Origin: Eoetvoesiella caeni
Lineage (GTDB): Bacteria > Pseudomonadota > Gammaproteobacteria > Burkholderiales > Burkholderiaceae_B
NCBI RefSeq assembly: GCF_003315175.1
Contig: NZ_QNRQ01000001.1
Coordinates: forward strand, 186,001-250,000
Reading direction: 5' to 3'
Length of the DNA stretch: 64,000 nucleotides
Positions 1 to 9,544 of the stretch are shown here, piece by piece. Each line of letters starts with the position of its first letter. Position 1 is the first letter of the stretch. The position numbers were made by a program, and so were the translations under genes. The notes beneath the pieces were generated by a model. That model saw nothing but the letters and a program-made list of their open reading frames with translations. It made no database searches and had not been told where the DNA came from.

Positions 1-567
1 ATGGACGGCCTTGACCACCCCCGCCTGGGGCGATGGGATTTCCATCGAGGCCTTGTCGGACTCGACGGTGATAAGGCTTTGTTCAGCCTTGACCGTATCG
101 CCCACCGCGACCAGGACCTCGATGACTTCGACTTCGTTGAAGTCGCCGATGTCAGGAACTTCGACCTTGACTGAGCCGCCGGCTTGGGCCGCCGCGGGCG
201 CAGCCGGAGGCGCGGCTTCAGGCGTATTTGCCGCGGCAGCCGGTGCTGCGGCTGCCGGTGCCGCCGCGGGCTGGGCGGACGCTTGCGGCGCAGCAGGCGT
301 GGCGGCCTTGGCCGGCTGAGCGGCTTCAGCCGATTCCAGCTCAAGAATGATGGATCCTTCCTTGATCTTGTCGCCGACCTTGACCTTCACGGACTTGACG
401 ACGCCCGCACCCGGCGACGGGATTTCCATCGAGGCCTTGTCGGACTCGACGGTAATGAGGCTTTGTTCGGCCTTGACCGTATCGCCCGGCGCCACAAGGA
501 CTTCGATGACTTCAACTTCGCTAAAGTCGCCAATATCAGGAACTTTAACTTCGACAGCATTGCTCAT
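1..567 (-). CDS. aceF: Pyruvate dehydrogenase E2 (dihydrolipoyl acetyltransferase), N-terminal part
   Basis: Only the first 189 residues lie in the window; the rest runs off the left edge. They hold two lipoyl domains (about residues 2-77 and 132-189+) joined by an Ala/Pro-rich flexible linker (about 80-130). Each carries the lipoylation motif [11 protein letters not shown], with the modified lysines at about K44 and K172. The family carries acetyl groups from E1 to CoA in the cytosolic pyruvate dehydrogenase complex. The ATG at 567 follows a strong GGGGGAG ribosome binding site and lies 15 nt downstream of the aceE stop, so the two genes are very likely co-transcribed. The two lipoyl domains are also very similar in DNA, which suggests recent duplication or gene conversion. 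The catalytic acetyltransferase domain is not visible. Identification is secure from the motifs and position. Confidence 0.95.
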   Translation of the reverse strand, partial: MSNAVEVKVPDIGDFSEVEVIEVLVAPGDTVKAEQSLITVESDKASMEIPSPGAGVVKSVKVKVGDKIKEGSIILELESAEAAQPAKAATPAAPQASAQPAAAPAAAAPAAAANTPEAAPPAAPAAAQAGGSVKVEVPDIGDFNEVEVIEVLVAVGDTVKAEQSLITVESDKASMEIPSPQAGVVKAVH

Positions 568-582
568 AGTGTCTCCCCCCGA

Positions 583-3303
583 TCAGGCGTGATGCGGATT
601 CGCTTTATTAATATCAATATCGTATTTTTTGATGGCCTCGGTCACTTTGGACGCCGGTACCGAGCCTTCGTCGGCCAGCGCGCGCAAGGCGGCCAGTACC
701 ACAAAGTGGCGGTTGACCTCGAAGTGCTCGCGCAGCTTGTAGCGGAAGTCGGATCGGCCGAAGCCGTCGGTACCCAGCACGGAAAGCGTACGGCCCTTGG
801 GGATGAATGGCCGGATCTGGTCGCCCAGCAGCTTGACATAGTCCGTCGAGACCACGATAGGCCCTGTGGTTTCGCCCAGCTTTTGCGTTACGTACGGCAG
901 CGGCGCTTTGGTGTCTTCCGGATTGAGCATGCGATGACGTTCGCAGTCCAGGCCGTCGCGGCGCAGCTCGGTAAAGCTGGTTACGCTCCAGAGGTCCGAA
1001 GCCACGCCCCAATCGGATTCGAGCAGTTCCTGGGCGGCCAGCACTTCGCGCAAAATAGTGCCTGACCCCATAAGCTGCACGCGTAGCTTGTCTTTGGGCT
1101 TGCCCGCCGACTTGAGCTTGTACATGCCGCGGATGATGCCTTCTTCGTCGCCCGCGGTCAGGCCCGGCTGGGGATAGTTTTCGTTCATCACGGTGATGTA
1201 GTAGAAAACATTTTCCTGATTCTCGATCATGCGCTTGAGGCCGTCCTGGATGATGACCGCCAGCTCGTGCGCAAAGGTCGGATCGTACGACACGCAATTG
1301 GGAATGAGGGCCGACATGATGTGGCTATGGCCATCTTCGTGCTGCAAGCCTTCGCCGTTCAGGGTGGTGCGCCCCGCCGTACCGCCCAGCAGGAAACCGC
1401 GCGCCTGCATGTCGCCGGCGGCCCAGGCCAGGTCGCCGATACGCTGGAATCCGAACATCGAGTAATAGATGTAGAACGGAATCATGATGCGGTTGTTGGT
1501 GGAATAGGACGTCGAAGCGGCTATCCACGAACTGAACGCACCCGCCTCGTTGATGCCTTCCTGCAATAGCTGGCCGTCGGTGGCTTCGCGGTAATACATG
1601 ACCTGGTCTTTGTCGACCGGCACATACTTTTGCCCCTCGGGCGCATAGATGCCGATCTGGCGGAACAGGCCTTCCATGCCGAAAGTGCGCGACTCGTCGG
1701 CCAGGATGGGAACCACGCGCGGGCTAAGCTCTTTGTCGCGAAGAACCTGGTTCAGGATGCGCACAAATGCCTGGGTCGTGGAAATTTCACGCCCTTCCGC
1801 GGTGGGCTCAAGCACTGCCTTGAAGACTTCAAGAGCAGGCGCCTTGAAGTGTTCGTCGGCCTTGGTGCGGCGCTTGGGCAGGTATCCGCCCAACGCCGCA
1901 CGGCGCTCGTGCAGATACTTCATTTCAGGCGAATCGTCGGCCGGCTTGAAGTACGGCAACTCGTCGATCTTGTCGTCGGGCACGGGAATATTGAAGCGAT
2001 CGCGGAATTCGCGCACCGAGTCCATGTCCAGCTTTTTCTGTTGGTGGGTAGGGTTCTTGGCCTGTCCCACATGACCCATGCCGTAGCCCTTGATGGTCTT
2101 GGCCAGGATGACCGTGGGCTGGCCGGTGTGCTTGTTGGCGGCGTCGAATGCCGCATACACCTTGTGCGGATCGTGGCCGCCGCGATTCAGGCGCCAGATG
2201 GCTTCGTCGCTCATGCGGCTGACCATTTCGAGCAGTTTGGGATGCTTGCCAAAGAAATGTTCGCGCACATACGCGCCGTCATGCGCCTTGTAGGCCTGGT
2301 ATTCACCGTCGACCGACTCTTCCATGATACGGCGCAAAATGCCTTCTTTGTCGTGCGCCAATAGCGGATCCCAGTAGCCGCCCCAGATAAGCTTGATGAC
2401 ATTCCAGCCGCTGCCGCGGAAGTCGCCTTCGAGTTCCTGGATGATTTTGCCGTTGCCGCGAACCGGGCCGTCAAGACGCTGCAGATTGCAGTTGATGACA
2501 AAGATAAGGTTGTCGAGCTTTTCGCGCGAGGCAAGGCTGATGGCGCCCAGCGATTCGGGTTCGTCCATTTCGCCGTCGCCGCAAAACACCCAGACCTTGC
2601 GATTGCTGGTGTCGGCAATGCCGCGGGCATGCAAGTACTTGAGAAAGCGCGCCTGGTAGATGGCCATGATGGGGCCCAGCCCCATGGACACCGTGGGAAA
2701 CTGCCAGAACTCGGGCATCAGCTTGGGGTGCGGATACGACGAAAGGCCCTTGCCGCCCACTTCCTGGCGGAAATGGTCGAGCTGTTCTTCGGTAAGCCGC
2801 CCTTCAAGATAGGCGCGTCCGTACATGCCGGGCGAAGTATGCCCCTGGAAATAAACGAGGTCGCCGCCGTGTTCGGCGGTTTCGCCATGCCAGAAATGGT
2901 TCTGGCCGCAACCTATCATGGTGGCCAGGGACGCGAACGAGGCAATATGCCCGCCCAGGTCGCCGCCGTCGGCCGGGTGGTGGCTATTGGCCTTGACCAC
3001 CATGGCCATGGCGTTCCAGCGGACATACGAGCGGATGCGTTCTTCAAGCACCAGATTGCCGGGGTGCGCGGGCTCGAGCACAGGCGGTATCGTGTTCACG
3101 TACGCGGTATTGGGAGAGAACGGAATGTGGGCGCCGGAGCGGCGCGCCAGATCGATAAGGCGCTCAAGCAAAAAATGAGCGCGTTCCGGACCTTCGCGGT
3201 CCAAAACGGCTGCAAGCGCCTCGAGCCACTCTTGAGTTTCAAACGCGTCTTCGTCGCTTGCGTTTGCCATTGCACTAACCGGTACTTGACCAAGAGAGGA
3301 CAT
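583..3303 (-). CDS. aceE: Pyruvate dehydrogenase E1 component, homodimeric type
   Basis: The 906-residue product has the length and sequence of the homodimeric (AceE) E1 enzyme, which decarboxylates pyruvate with thiamine diphosphate and acetylates the E2 lipoyl groups. The thiamine diphosphate/Mg motif runs from GDGEMDEPES (242-251) to NCNLQ (271-275). An N-terminal region with HPGNLVLEERIRSYVRWNAM (about 80-99) is typical of AceE. The ATG at 3303 has AGGAG 8 nt upstream; a second Met at residue 12 is a less likely start. It is followed after 15 nt by aceF, forming the usual pdh operon. The 246-bp divergent region upstream (3304-3549) should hold its promoter; I see no clear PdhR-type operator there. 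Confidence 0.98.
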   Translation of the reverse strand: MSSLGQVPVSAMANASDEDAFETQEWLEALAAVLDREGPERAHFLLERLIDLARRSGAHIPFSPNTAYVNTIPPVLEPAHPGNLVLEERIRSYVRWNAMAMVVKANSHHPADGGDLGGHIASFASLATMIGCGQNHFWHGETAEHGGDLVYFQGHTSPGMYGRAYLEGRLTEEQLDHFRQEVGGKGLSSYPHPKLMPEFWQFPTVSMGLGPIMAIYQARFLKYLHARGIADTSNRKVWVFCGDGEMDEPESLGAISLASREKLDNLIFVINCNLQRLDGPVRGNGKIIQELEGDFRGSGWNVIKLIWGGYWDPLLAHDKEGILRRIMEESVDGEYQAYKAHDGAYVREHFFGKHPKLLEMVSRMSDEAIWRLNRGGHDPHKVYAAFDAANKHTGQPTVILAKTIKGYGMGHVGQAKNPTHQQKKLDMDSVREFRDRFNIPVPDDKIDELPYFKPADDSPEMKYLHERRAALGGYLPKRRTKADEHFKAPALEVFKAVLEPTAEGREISTTQAFVRILNQVLRDKELSPRVVPILADESRTFGMEGLFRQIGIYAPEGQKYVPVDKDQVMYYREATDGQLLQEGINEAGAFSSWIAASTSYSTNNRIMIPFYIYYSMFGFQRIGDLAWAAGDMQARGFLLGGTAGRTTLNGEGLQHEDGHSHIMSALIPNCVSYDPTFAHELAVIIQDGLKRMIENQENVFYYITVMNENYPQPGLTAGDEEGIIRGMYKLKSAGKPKDKLRVQLMGSGTILREVLAAQELLESDWGVASDLWSVTSFTELRRDGLDCERHRMLNPEDTKAPLPYVTQKLGETTGPIVVSTDYVKLLGDQIRPFIPKGRTLSVLGTDGFGRSDFRYKLREHFEVNRHFVVLAALRALADEGSVPASKVTEAIKKYDIDINKANPHHA

Positions 3304-3549
3304 TGAAAGTCTCCTGTTTTTAGGTATTTCGAACCGACACCATCACTTCAAAAGTGTTGTATCACGTAATAGCCCTGCACAACGGCGAATCGCGGAAAAT
3401 GACTCAGCCGCCCAGGGGATGTATCCATTCTAGGAAAGAGCAACCCTTAGGGCAAGCGAAATTCCACTTTATGACATAAGTTTTCATAATGCGGAAAACC
3501 CTTCTCGGCCATACAGACTAAAATAGCTCAACCACTCTATTTCGGAATT
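3304..3549. promoter_or_regulatory. Divergent intergenic region between aceE and the sensor kinase gene
   Basis: This 246-bp region without genes separates two divergent operons and must hold both promoters. Its right half is relatively AT-rich. I cannot assign -35/-10 boxes or a regulator site with confidence. Confidence 0.5.
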
Positions 3550-5307
3550 ATGGCAAGTCCAGCAAAGAAGTCTCTTATTCCAACGACGTTCTACGATCAG
3601 GCCCGGCGCAGCCGGCGCGGCGTCTATTGGCTGACGCCCGTCGTTGTGCTGGTGTTGTATCTGTGCGTCATGGGTGCGTTCATCTGGCTGCAGCAGTTGC
3701 ACAACGACAGCGTCATGTTCGTGACCATCGACCAGGAAGCCCGCCAGCAGCGGCTGATGATGGTCGTGGTGGCGCTTTCCTGCGTCATTATCCTGAGCCT
3801 GCTTGCACTGTGGCGCTATACGCGTTTTCGCACGCGCGCCGAAGCCGCCCTGATCGCCGAAACCGGCTTTCGGCGCGCCATGGAAAACTCCATGTCCACC
3901 GGCATGCGCGTCTTCGACATGCAGGGCCGCATTGCCTATGTCAACCCCGCGTTCTGCCGGATGATAGGCTGGAACGAAGCCGACCTCATCGGCCGCACCA
4001 CCCCTTTTCCGTATTGGCTGCCGGGACGGCATGCTTACCACCAGGAAACGCTGGACCTCCTGCTTTCGGGGCGCACGCCCAGCAGCGGACTGGAAGTCGA
4101 AGCGCAACGGCGCGATGGCTCGCGCTTTACCGCGCGCATGTATGTGTCGCCGCTGCGCGACCCGAACGGCGAACAGATCGGCTGGATGACCTCGATGACG
4201 GATATCACCGAGCCCAAGCGCATCCGTGAAGCCCTGACCGCCGCCCACGAACGCTTCATGACCGTGCTTGAAGGACTGGACGACGCGATCTCGGTCGTGG
4301 CCGACACGCCGGAAGGACTGGAACTGCTGTTTGCCAACCGCACGTACCGGCGCTTCTTCGGTGCGCAATCCAGCGGCCACGGCGAACTTCTTGGCGGACG
4401 CCTGGGACGCTTTACCGACGAAACCGTGGATGTTTTTTCAAAATCGGCCCAGCGCTGGTTCGAGGTGCACCACCGCATGCTGGCCTGGACCGATGGCCGG
4501 CGCGTACGCCTGCAAGTGGCCCGCGATATCACCGAACGCCGCCAGCACGAAGAAGCGTCGCGCGTGCAGCAAGAAAAAATACAGATCACCAGCCGGCTCA
4601 CCACCATGGGCGAGATGGCTTCGTCGCTGGCGCACGAACTGAACCAGCCCCTGACCGCCATCAGCAACTACAGCATGGGCGCCGTGGCCATGATCAAATC
4701 GGGCAATGCCAAGACGGAGACCTTGCTCGAGGCCCTGGAAAAAGCTGCCGCCCAGGCCGAGCGCGCCGGCAAAATAATCAGCCGGATCCGCGAATTCGTC
4801 AAACGCAGCGAACCGCGCCGCCAGCGCGTACCGGTTACCCGCATCCTGGACAACGCCATTGCCTTTGCCGATATCGACGCACGCAAATACCAGATCGAAA
4901 TCGAAAAAAGCCTGCCCGAAACCCTGCCTGAAGTCATGGCCGATCCGATACTGATTGAGCAAGTGTTGCTAAATCTGTTAAAAAACGGCATCGAAGCCAT
5001 GGAAAAAAGTGAATACCACACCCTGCACGTCGTCGTCACGGATCAAGCGCCACTGATAGAAATCGCTGTCATTGACCGAGGCTACGGACTGCGCGACCCC
5101 GAGCGGCTGTTTGAACCTTTTTACAGCACCAAGTCCGAAGGCCTGGGCATGGGGCTTAATATTTGCCGCACCATTATCGAATCCCACCACGGACGTTTAT
5201 GGGCATCCGCCAATCCCGAAGGGGGCACGATCTTTCGCTTTACTCTACCTTGCGCGGCGCCTTTGGCGTCTGGGCAATCTAAGAATTCTCAGGAGTTGCA
5301 TGCATGA
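3550..5307 (+). CDS. PAS-domain sensor histidine kinase (DctS/FixL-like)
   Basis: This 585-residue membrane kinase has two predicted transmembrane segments (about 28-48 and 70-88) separated by only about 20 residues, so there is no real periplasmic sensor domain. A PAS domain follows (about 105-220, with VNPAFCRMIGW and PFPYW, resembling DctS-type sensors), then a second PAS-like stretch (about 232-330). The HisKA domain has MASSLAHELNQP with the phosphoacceptor at H362. The ATPase domain shows the N box LLNLLKNGIEAM (473-484), DRGYGL (509-514) and GLGMGLNI (531-538). The gene overlaps the response regulator by 4 nt, so the two are partners. The ribosome binding site before the ATG is weak. 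The stimulus is unknown; C4-dicarboxylate sensing is suggested only by resemblance. Confidence 0.9.
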   Translation: MASPAKKSLIPTTFYDQARRSRRGVYWLTPVVVLVLYLCVMGAFIWLQQLHNDSVMFVTIDQEARQQRLMMVVVALSCVIILSLLALWRYTRFRTRAEAALIAETGFRRAMENSMSTGMRVFDMQGRIAYVNPAFCRMIGWNEADLIGRTTPFPYWLPGRHAYHQETLDLLLSGRTPSSGLEVEAQRRDGSRFTARMYVSPLRDPNGEQIGWMTSMTDITEPKRIREALTAAHERFMTVLEGLDDAISVVADTPEGLELLFANRTYRRFFGAQSSGHGELLGGRLGRFTDETVDVFSKSAQRWFEVHHRMLAWTDGRRVRLQVARDITERRQHEEASRVQQEKIQITSRLTTMGEMASSLAHELNQPLTAISNYSMGAVAMIKSGNAKTETLLEALEKAAAQAERAGKIISRIREFVKRSEPRRQRVPVTRILDNAIAFADIDARKYQIEIEKSLPETLPEVMADPILIEQVLLNLLKNGIEAMEKSEYHTLHVVVTDQAPLIEIAVIDRGYGLRDPERLFEPFYSTKSEGLGMGLNICRTIIESHHGRLWASANPEGGTIFRFTLPCAAPLASGQSKNSQELHA

Positions 5308-5930
5308 GTACACCCCCAGTTTCCAATACCGTTTTCATTGTCGATGACGACGAAGCCGTGCGCGACTCGTTACGCTGGCTGCTTGAAGCCAACGGCTACC
5401 GGGTCAAAAGCTACGCCGGCGCCGAGGACTTCCTGAGCGCCTACGAACCCGAACAGATAGGCGTGCTCATCGTCGACGTGCGCATGCCCGGCATGAGCGG
5501 CCTTGAGCTTCAGGAAGAGCTTATCGCGCGCCAGGCGCCCTTGCCCATCGTGTTCATCACCGGCCACGGCGACGTTCCCATGGCGGTTTCCACCATCAAG
5601 AAAGGCGCTGTCGACTTTCTTGAAAAGCCCTTCAACGAAACCGATCTGCGCACCATCGTCGCCCGCATGCTCGAGCAGGCTACAGAACGTGCGTCCCAGT
5701 TCCTGGCGCAAAAAAACCACCAGGCCGTCCTAAGCCGCCTGACCTCGCGCGAACAGCAGGTGCTTGAACGCATCGTCGCGGGGCGTCTGAACAAGCAAAT
5801 TGCCGGCGACCTGAATATCAGCATCAAGACCGTCGAGGCCCACCGCGCCAACATCATGGAAAAGCTGGAAGTCACGACGGTTGCCGATCTCATGAAAATA
5901 GCGCTGACCAAGGCCGAGGGCACAGCATGA
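5304..5930 (+). CDS. FixJ/DctR-type response regulator (REC plus LuxR-type HTH)
   Basis: The 208-residue protein has an N-terminal receiver domain with the acidic pocket DDD at 14-16, phosphoacceptor D58 in [14 protein letters not shown]86 and K108, and a C-terminal LuxR-type helix-turn-helix (about 146-205, [15 protein letters not shown]...[14 protein letters not shown]). This is the FixJ/NarL layout of a DNA-binding transcriptional activator. It starts inside the end of the kinase gene (ATGA overlap), so the two form one translationally coupled two-component system. Its stop overlaps the folD start in the same way, which is unusual for a housekeeping folate gene. Target genes are not evident from the window. 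Confidence 0.95.
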   Translation: MSTPPVSNTVFIVDDDEAVRDSLRWLLEANGYRVKSYAGAEDFLSAYEPEQIGVLIVDVRMPGMSGLELQEELIARQAPLPIVFITGHGDVPMAVSTIKKGAVDFLEKPFNETDLRTIVARMLEQATERASQFLAQKNHQAVLSRLTSREQQVLERIVAGRLNKQIAGDLNISIKTVEAHRANIMEKLEVTTVADLMKIALTKAEGTA

Positions 5931-6787
5931 CGGCACGCATCATCGATGGCAAGGCGCTGTCCGCCGCCATCAAGGCCGATGTCGCCCAGCGGGTCGTGCA
6001 ACTGAAAAAACAAGGCATTACGCCGGGCCTGGCCGTAGTCCTGGTCGGCGAAGATCCGGCATCGCATGTTTACGTGCGCAACAAGGCTGCCGCATGCGAG
6101 AAGGCCGGCCTGTATTCACGCGTCGTCCGCCTGGCCGCCGACGTGCCCGAAGAGCAATTGCTGAATACTGTTCGCGAACTGAACGCCGACAGCACCATAC
6201 ACGGCATATTGGTCCAGCTGCCGCTGCCTTCCCACATGAATGCGGCGCGCGTCATTGAAACCATTGCAGCCGAAAAAGACGTCGACGGCTTCCATATCAG
6301 CAATGCCGGCCTGCTCATGACCGGCCAGCCTTTGTTCCGCCCATGCACGCCATATGGCATCATGAAGATGCTGGAATCGGAAAACGCGGTATTGCGCGGC
6401 GCCGAGGCCGTTGTGGTGGGCGCCAGCAATATTGTCGGCAAGCCCATGGCCATGCTGCTGCTGGCCGCCGGCGCCACTGTCACGCTGTGCAACTCCAAGA
6501 CCCGCGACCTGGGCGCTCAAACTCGCCGAGCCGATGTACTGGTCGTTGCCACCGGCAAACCCGAGATGATTACCGGCGAAATGATCAAGCCGGGCGCCAT
6601 CGTCATCGACGTCGGCATCAACCGCAAGGCCGACGGCAAGCTTACCGGCGACGTGCAGTTCGAATCCGCCAGCCAGGTGGCGGGCGCCATCACGCCCGTA
6701 CCCGGCGGCGTGGGGCCCATGACCATTGCCATGCTGCTGGTCAACACCCTGGAAGCCGCGGAACGTTGCGCTGAGCTGGCTGTCTAA
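5927..6787 (+). CDS. folD: Bifunctional methylenetetrahydrofolate dehydrogenase/cyclohydrolase
   Basis: The 286-residue product is a full-length FolD, which interconverts 5,10-methylene-, 5,10-methenyl- and 10-formyl-tetrahydrofolate using NADP in the cytosol. Visible signatures are [20 protein letters not shown] (active-site lysine near residue 54), a Rossmann stretch [14 protein letters not shown], and the C-terminal [14 protein letters not shown]. The ATG overlaps the response-regulator stop by 4 nt, so folD is translated from the same message as the two-component system. The next gene, prlC, starts 34 nt downstream on the same strand. Confidence 0.97.
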   Translation: MTARIIDGKALSAAIKADVAQRVVQLKKQGITPGLAVVLVGEDPASHVYVRNKAAACEKAGLYSRVVRLAADVPEEQLLNTVRELNADSTIHGILVQLPLPSHMNAARVIETIAAEKDVDGFHISNAGLLMTGQPLFRPCTPYGIMKMLESENAVLRGAEAVVVGASNIVGKPMAMLLLAAGATVTLCNSKTRDLGAQTRRADVLVVATGKPEMITGEMIKPGAIVIDVGINRKADGKLTGDVQFESASQVAGAITPVPGGVGPMTIAMLLVNTLEAAERCAELAV

Positions 6788-6821
6788 TCCGTACCTTCTT
6801 TAGTTTTTTGCAGGCCCCCAC

Positions 6822-8900
6822 ATGAATCAAAACCCCTTGCTTGTTCCGATCGAAGCGTTGATCGACTATGCCGCCATCCAGCCGGCCCATATCGAACCCG
6901 CAATATCCAGCCTTCTGGCGGAATCTCGCGCGGCTGTCGAACAAGCCGCCGACCCTGCGTTGCAAGCAAGCTGGGAAACAATAGTCGAGCCCCTGGAAAA
7001 TGCCAGCGAAAGGCTTTGGCGAGCCTGGTCGGTCGCCGGCCACCTTAACGCCGTGGTCAATACGCCCGAGCTGCGCGAAGCCTACAACCAATGCCTGCCC
7101 CTGGTCACCGAATTTTCCACCTGGGTCGGCCTGCACACCGGCCTGTATGAACAGTATCGCCGCATAAAGGCCAGTGCGGGCTTCGGCGCCCTTCCCGCGG
7201 TACGCCAGCGCATAATAGACCTTGCCTTGCGCGACTTCCGGCTAAGCGGTGTCGAACTGCAAGGCGACCATCGCATCCGCTATGCGGAGATTTCCGACAA
7301 GGAAGCGCAAGTCTCGCAGAAGTTCTCTGAGAACGTACTGGACTCCATCGATCGCTGGTCCTTGCTAGTTACTGACCAGGCCCGGCTGGCCGGCGTACCG
7401 GCCGACGCCGTCCATGCGGCGCATGCCGCCGCGCAGGCCGCCGACAAGCAAGGCTGGCTGCTGACGCTCAAGATGCCATGCTATCTGCCCGTCATGCAGC
7501 ACGCGCTCGATCGCAGCCTGCGCGAAGAGCTTTATCGCGCCTACGGCACGATTGCATCCGAACAAGGCGACCCGGCACTGGACAACTCCGCCCTGATCGA
7601 ACAATTGCTCGATCTGCGCGCGCAAGAAGCCGCCCTGCTCGGCTACGCCGATTTCGCCGAGCTGCGGCTGCAAACCCGCATGGCCGGCAATGCCGACGAA
7701 GTCCTGGATTTCCTGCGCGAGCTGGCCCAAAAAGCCAAGCCGCACGCGCAGCGCGACCTGGCCGAGCTGCGCCGTTATGCGCGCGACGAACATCAGCTTG
7801 AAACGCTCGAGCCCTGGGATATCCCGTTTATTTCCGAGCGCCTGCGCGAAGCGCGCTACGCCTACTCCGAAGAAGAGGTCAAGCAGTATTTCACCGAACC
7901 GCAGGTACTGAAAGGGCTGTTCCACGTCGTAGAGAAACTGTTCGGCGTACGCCTGCGCACGGCGCAAGCCCAGACCTGGCATAGCGATGCCAAAGCCCTC
8001 CAAATCGAAACGCCCGATGGCGAACTGCTTGGCCATTTATTCATCGACCTGTACGCCCGCAACGGCAAGCAAAGCGGCGCCTGGGTCGACAGCGAGCGCA
8101 ACCGCCGCAAGAACGCAGGCGGCATACAGACGCCGGTGGTCTACCTGACCTGCAATTTTTCTCCTCCGCAGGCGGGCAAGCCGGCGCTGCTTACGCACGA
8201 CGATGTCATCACGCTATTCCATGAAAGCGGCCATGCCCTGCACGCCTTGCTCTCGCAAGTCGACGACCCGGGCGCGTCGGCCTTCGCCAGCGTCGAATGG
8301 GACGCTATTGAACTGCCGTCGCAATTCATGGAAAACTTTTGCTGGGAATGGTCTGTCGTGCAGGCCATGTCGGCCCACGTCGATACCGGCCAGCCTTTGC
8401 CGCGCGCCCTGTACGACAAGCTGCTGGCGGCCAAGAACTTCCAAAGCGGCATGCAGACCGTGCGGCAGATCGAATTTTCCTTGTTCGACATGACCATCCA
8501 TCACCAGGCCAATGGCCTGCCTATCGCCAAGGTCATGGATGTCCTGAATGAAACGCGCAAGGAAGTCGCCGTTCTGTTTCCGCCTGAATGGCATCGCTTT
8601 CCGCATAATTTTTCGCATTTGTTCGCAGGCGGCTACGGCGCCGGCTACTACAGCTACAAATGGGCCGAAGTGCTTTCCGCCGACGCCTACAGCGCCTTTG
8701 AAGAGGCTGCCGCGCAAAGCGGCGACGGCACGCGCGACACCTTGGACGTACAGACCGGCATGCGTTTCCGCAACGAGATACTGGCCGTTGGGGGAGCCCG
8801 CCCCGCCGCCGATTCGTTCCGTGCATTTCGCGGACGCGATGCTTCGATGCAGGCCTTGCTGCGCCACAGCGGCATGGCCGACACCACCTCCGTTAACTAA
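6822..8900 (+). CDS. prlC: Oligopeptidase A (M3 family zinc metallopeptidase)
   Basis: The 692-residue protein matches the length and layout of oligopeptidase A (PrlC/OpdA), a cytosolic thimet-type peptidase that degrades short peptides, including cleaved signal peptides. The zinc-binding HExxH motif is HESGH at 467-471 (VITLFHESGHALHALL), followed by the third-ligand region about 25 residues later (FASVEWDAIELPSQFMENF). No signal peptide is seen. It lies 34 nt after folD and 11 nt before the SCO1 gene on the same strand, so it may share a transcript with both. Confidence 0.96.
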   Translation: MNQNPLLVPIEALIDYAAIQPAHIEPAISSLLAESRAAVEQAADPALQASWETIVEPLENASERLWRAWSVAGHLNAVVNTPELREAYNQCLPLVTEFSTWVGLHTGLYEQYRRIKASAGFGALPAVRQRIIDLALRDFRLSGVELQGDHRIRYAEISDKEAQVSQKFSENVLDSIDRWSLLVTDQARLAGVPADAVHAAHAAAQAADKQGWLLTLKMPCYLPVMQHALDRSLREELYRAYGTIASEQGDPALDNSALIEQLLDLRAQEAALLGYADFAELRLQTRMAGNADEVLDFLRELAQKAKPHAQRDLAELRRYARDEHQLETLEPWDIPFISERLREARYAYSEEEVKQYFTEPQVLKGLFHVVEKLFGVRLRTAQAQTWHSDAKALQIETPDGELLGHLFIDLYARNGKQSGAWVDSERNRRKNAGGIQTPVVYLTCNFSPPQAGKPALLTHDDVITLFHESGHALHALLSQVDDPGASAFASVEWDAIELPSQFMENFCWEWSVVQAMSAHVDTGQPLPRALYDKLLAAKNFQSGMQTVRQIEFSLFDMTIHHQANGLPIAKVMDVLNETRKEVAVLFPPEWHRFPHNFSHLFAGGYGAGYYSYKWAEVLSADAYSAFEEAAAQSGDGTRDTLDVQTGMRFRNEILAVGGARPAADSFRAFRGRDASMQALLRHSGMADTTSVN

Positions 8901-8911
8901 GGATCAACGCC

Positions 8912-9544
8912 ATGCGACTAGCCCACTTGCTGGCGACCACGGCGCTGGCCGCCACATGCGCCGCCGCGCAAGCCGTCAGTGTTGCCCTGCCGCCAACGGC
9001 AAACGCGCAAGATTCCGCGCCGGCCAGTACAACCGCCGTGCACAAGGTACGGGGATTCCTGCCCGACTTGCGCTTTACCCTGCGCGGCGCCGGCAACACA
9101 ACCGTGACCCAGGACGACTTCAAGGGCAAGGCAGTCATGCTGTTCTTCGGCTATGCCAGTTGCCCGGACATCTGCCCCACTACCATGGCCCAACTGGCAC
9201 AGGTCATGCACGAACTTGGGGATGACGCGGCCAAGGTGCGCATTTTATTCATCAGCGTCGACCCGCACCGCGATACGCCCGACAAACTGCAGGCCTACGT
9301 CGACGTCTTCGGCAAGAACGCGATTGGGCTGACCGGCAGCGAACGCCAGATCGCCGATGTGGCCCGGCGCTACCGGGTAGCCTATCAAATCGAAAAGCCC
9401 AAAGCCGGCGACACTGAAAACTACGAAGTGGCCCACGGCCGCGGCGTATATATCTTCGATACGGCCGGACGCGCCCGCCTGCTGGCCTCTGATTCGAACT
9501 CGACCGAAGCCATAACCGCGGGCGTCAGGTCGCTGCTACGATAG
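8912..9544 (+). CDS. SCO1/SenC-family copper chaperone
   Basis: The 210-residue protein has an N-terminal signal peptide (about 1-23) and a thioredoxin-fold SCO domain with the copper-binding CxxxC pair C84 and C88 (GYASCPDICPTTMAQL) and the third ligand H175 (EVAHGRGVYIFD). Family members deliver copper to the CuA site of cytochrome c oxidase or act as periplasmic thiol-disulfide proteins. The ATG follows an AAGGA ribosome binding site. It overlaps the convergent nitroreductase gene by 9 nt at its 3' end. No cytochrome oxidase genes are nearby, so the partner cannot be inferred from context. Confidence 0.93.
   Translation: MRLAHLLATTALAATCAAAQAVSVALPPTANAQDSAPASTTAVHKVRGFLPDLRFTLRGAGNTTVTQDDFKGKAVMLFFGYASCPDICPTTMAQLAQVMHELGDDAAKVRILFISVDPHRDTPDKLQAYVDVFGKNAIGLTGSERQIADVARRYRVAYQIEKPKAGDTENYEVAHGRGVYIFDTAGRARLLASDSNSTEAITAGVRSLLR

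Noticed and set aside
184-1065. Long plus-strand open frames across aceF and aceE
   Set aside because: They lie opposite well-supported enzymes in high-GC DNA, have Arg/Gly-rich composition and no family match.
3484-4380. Minus-strand open frame over the sensor kinase
   Set aside because: Antisense shadow of a clear histidine kinase, with no recognisable domain.
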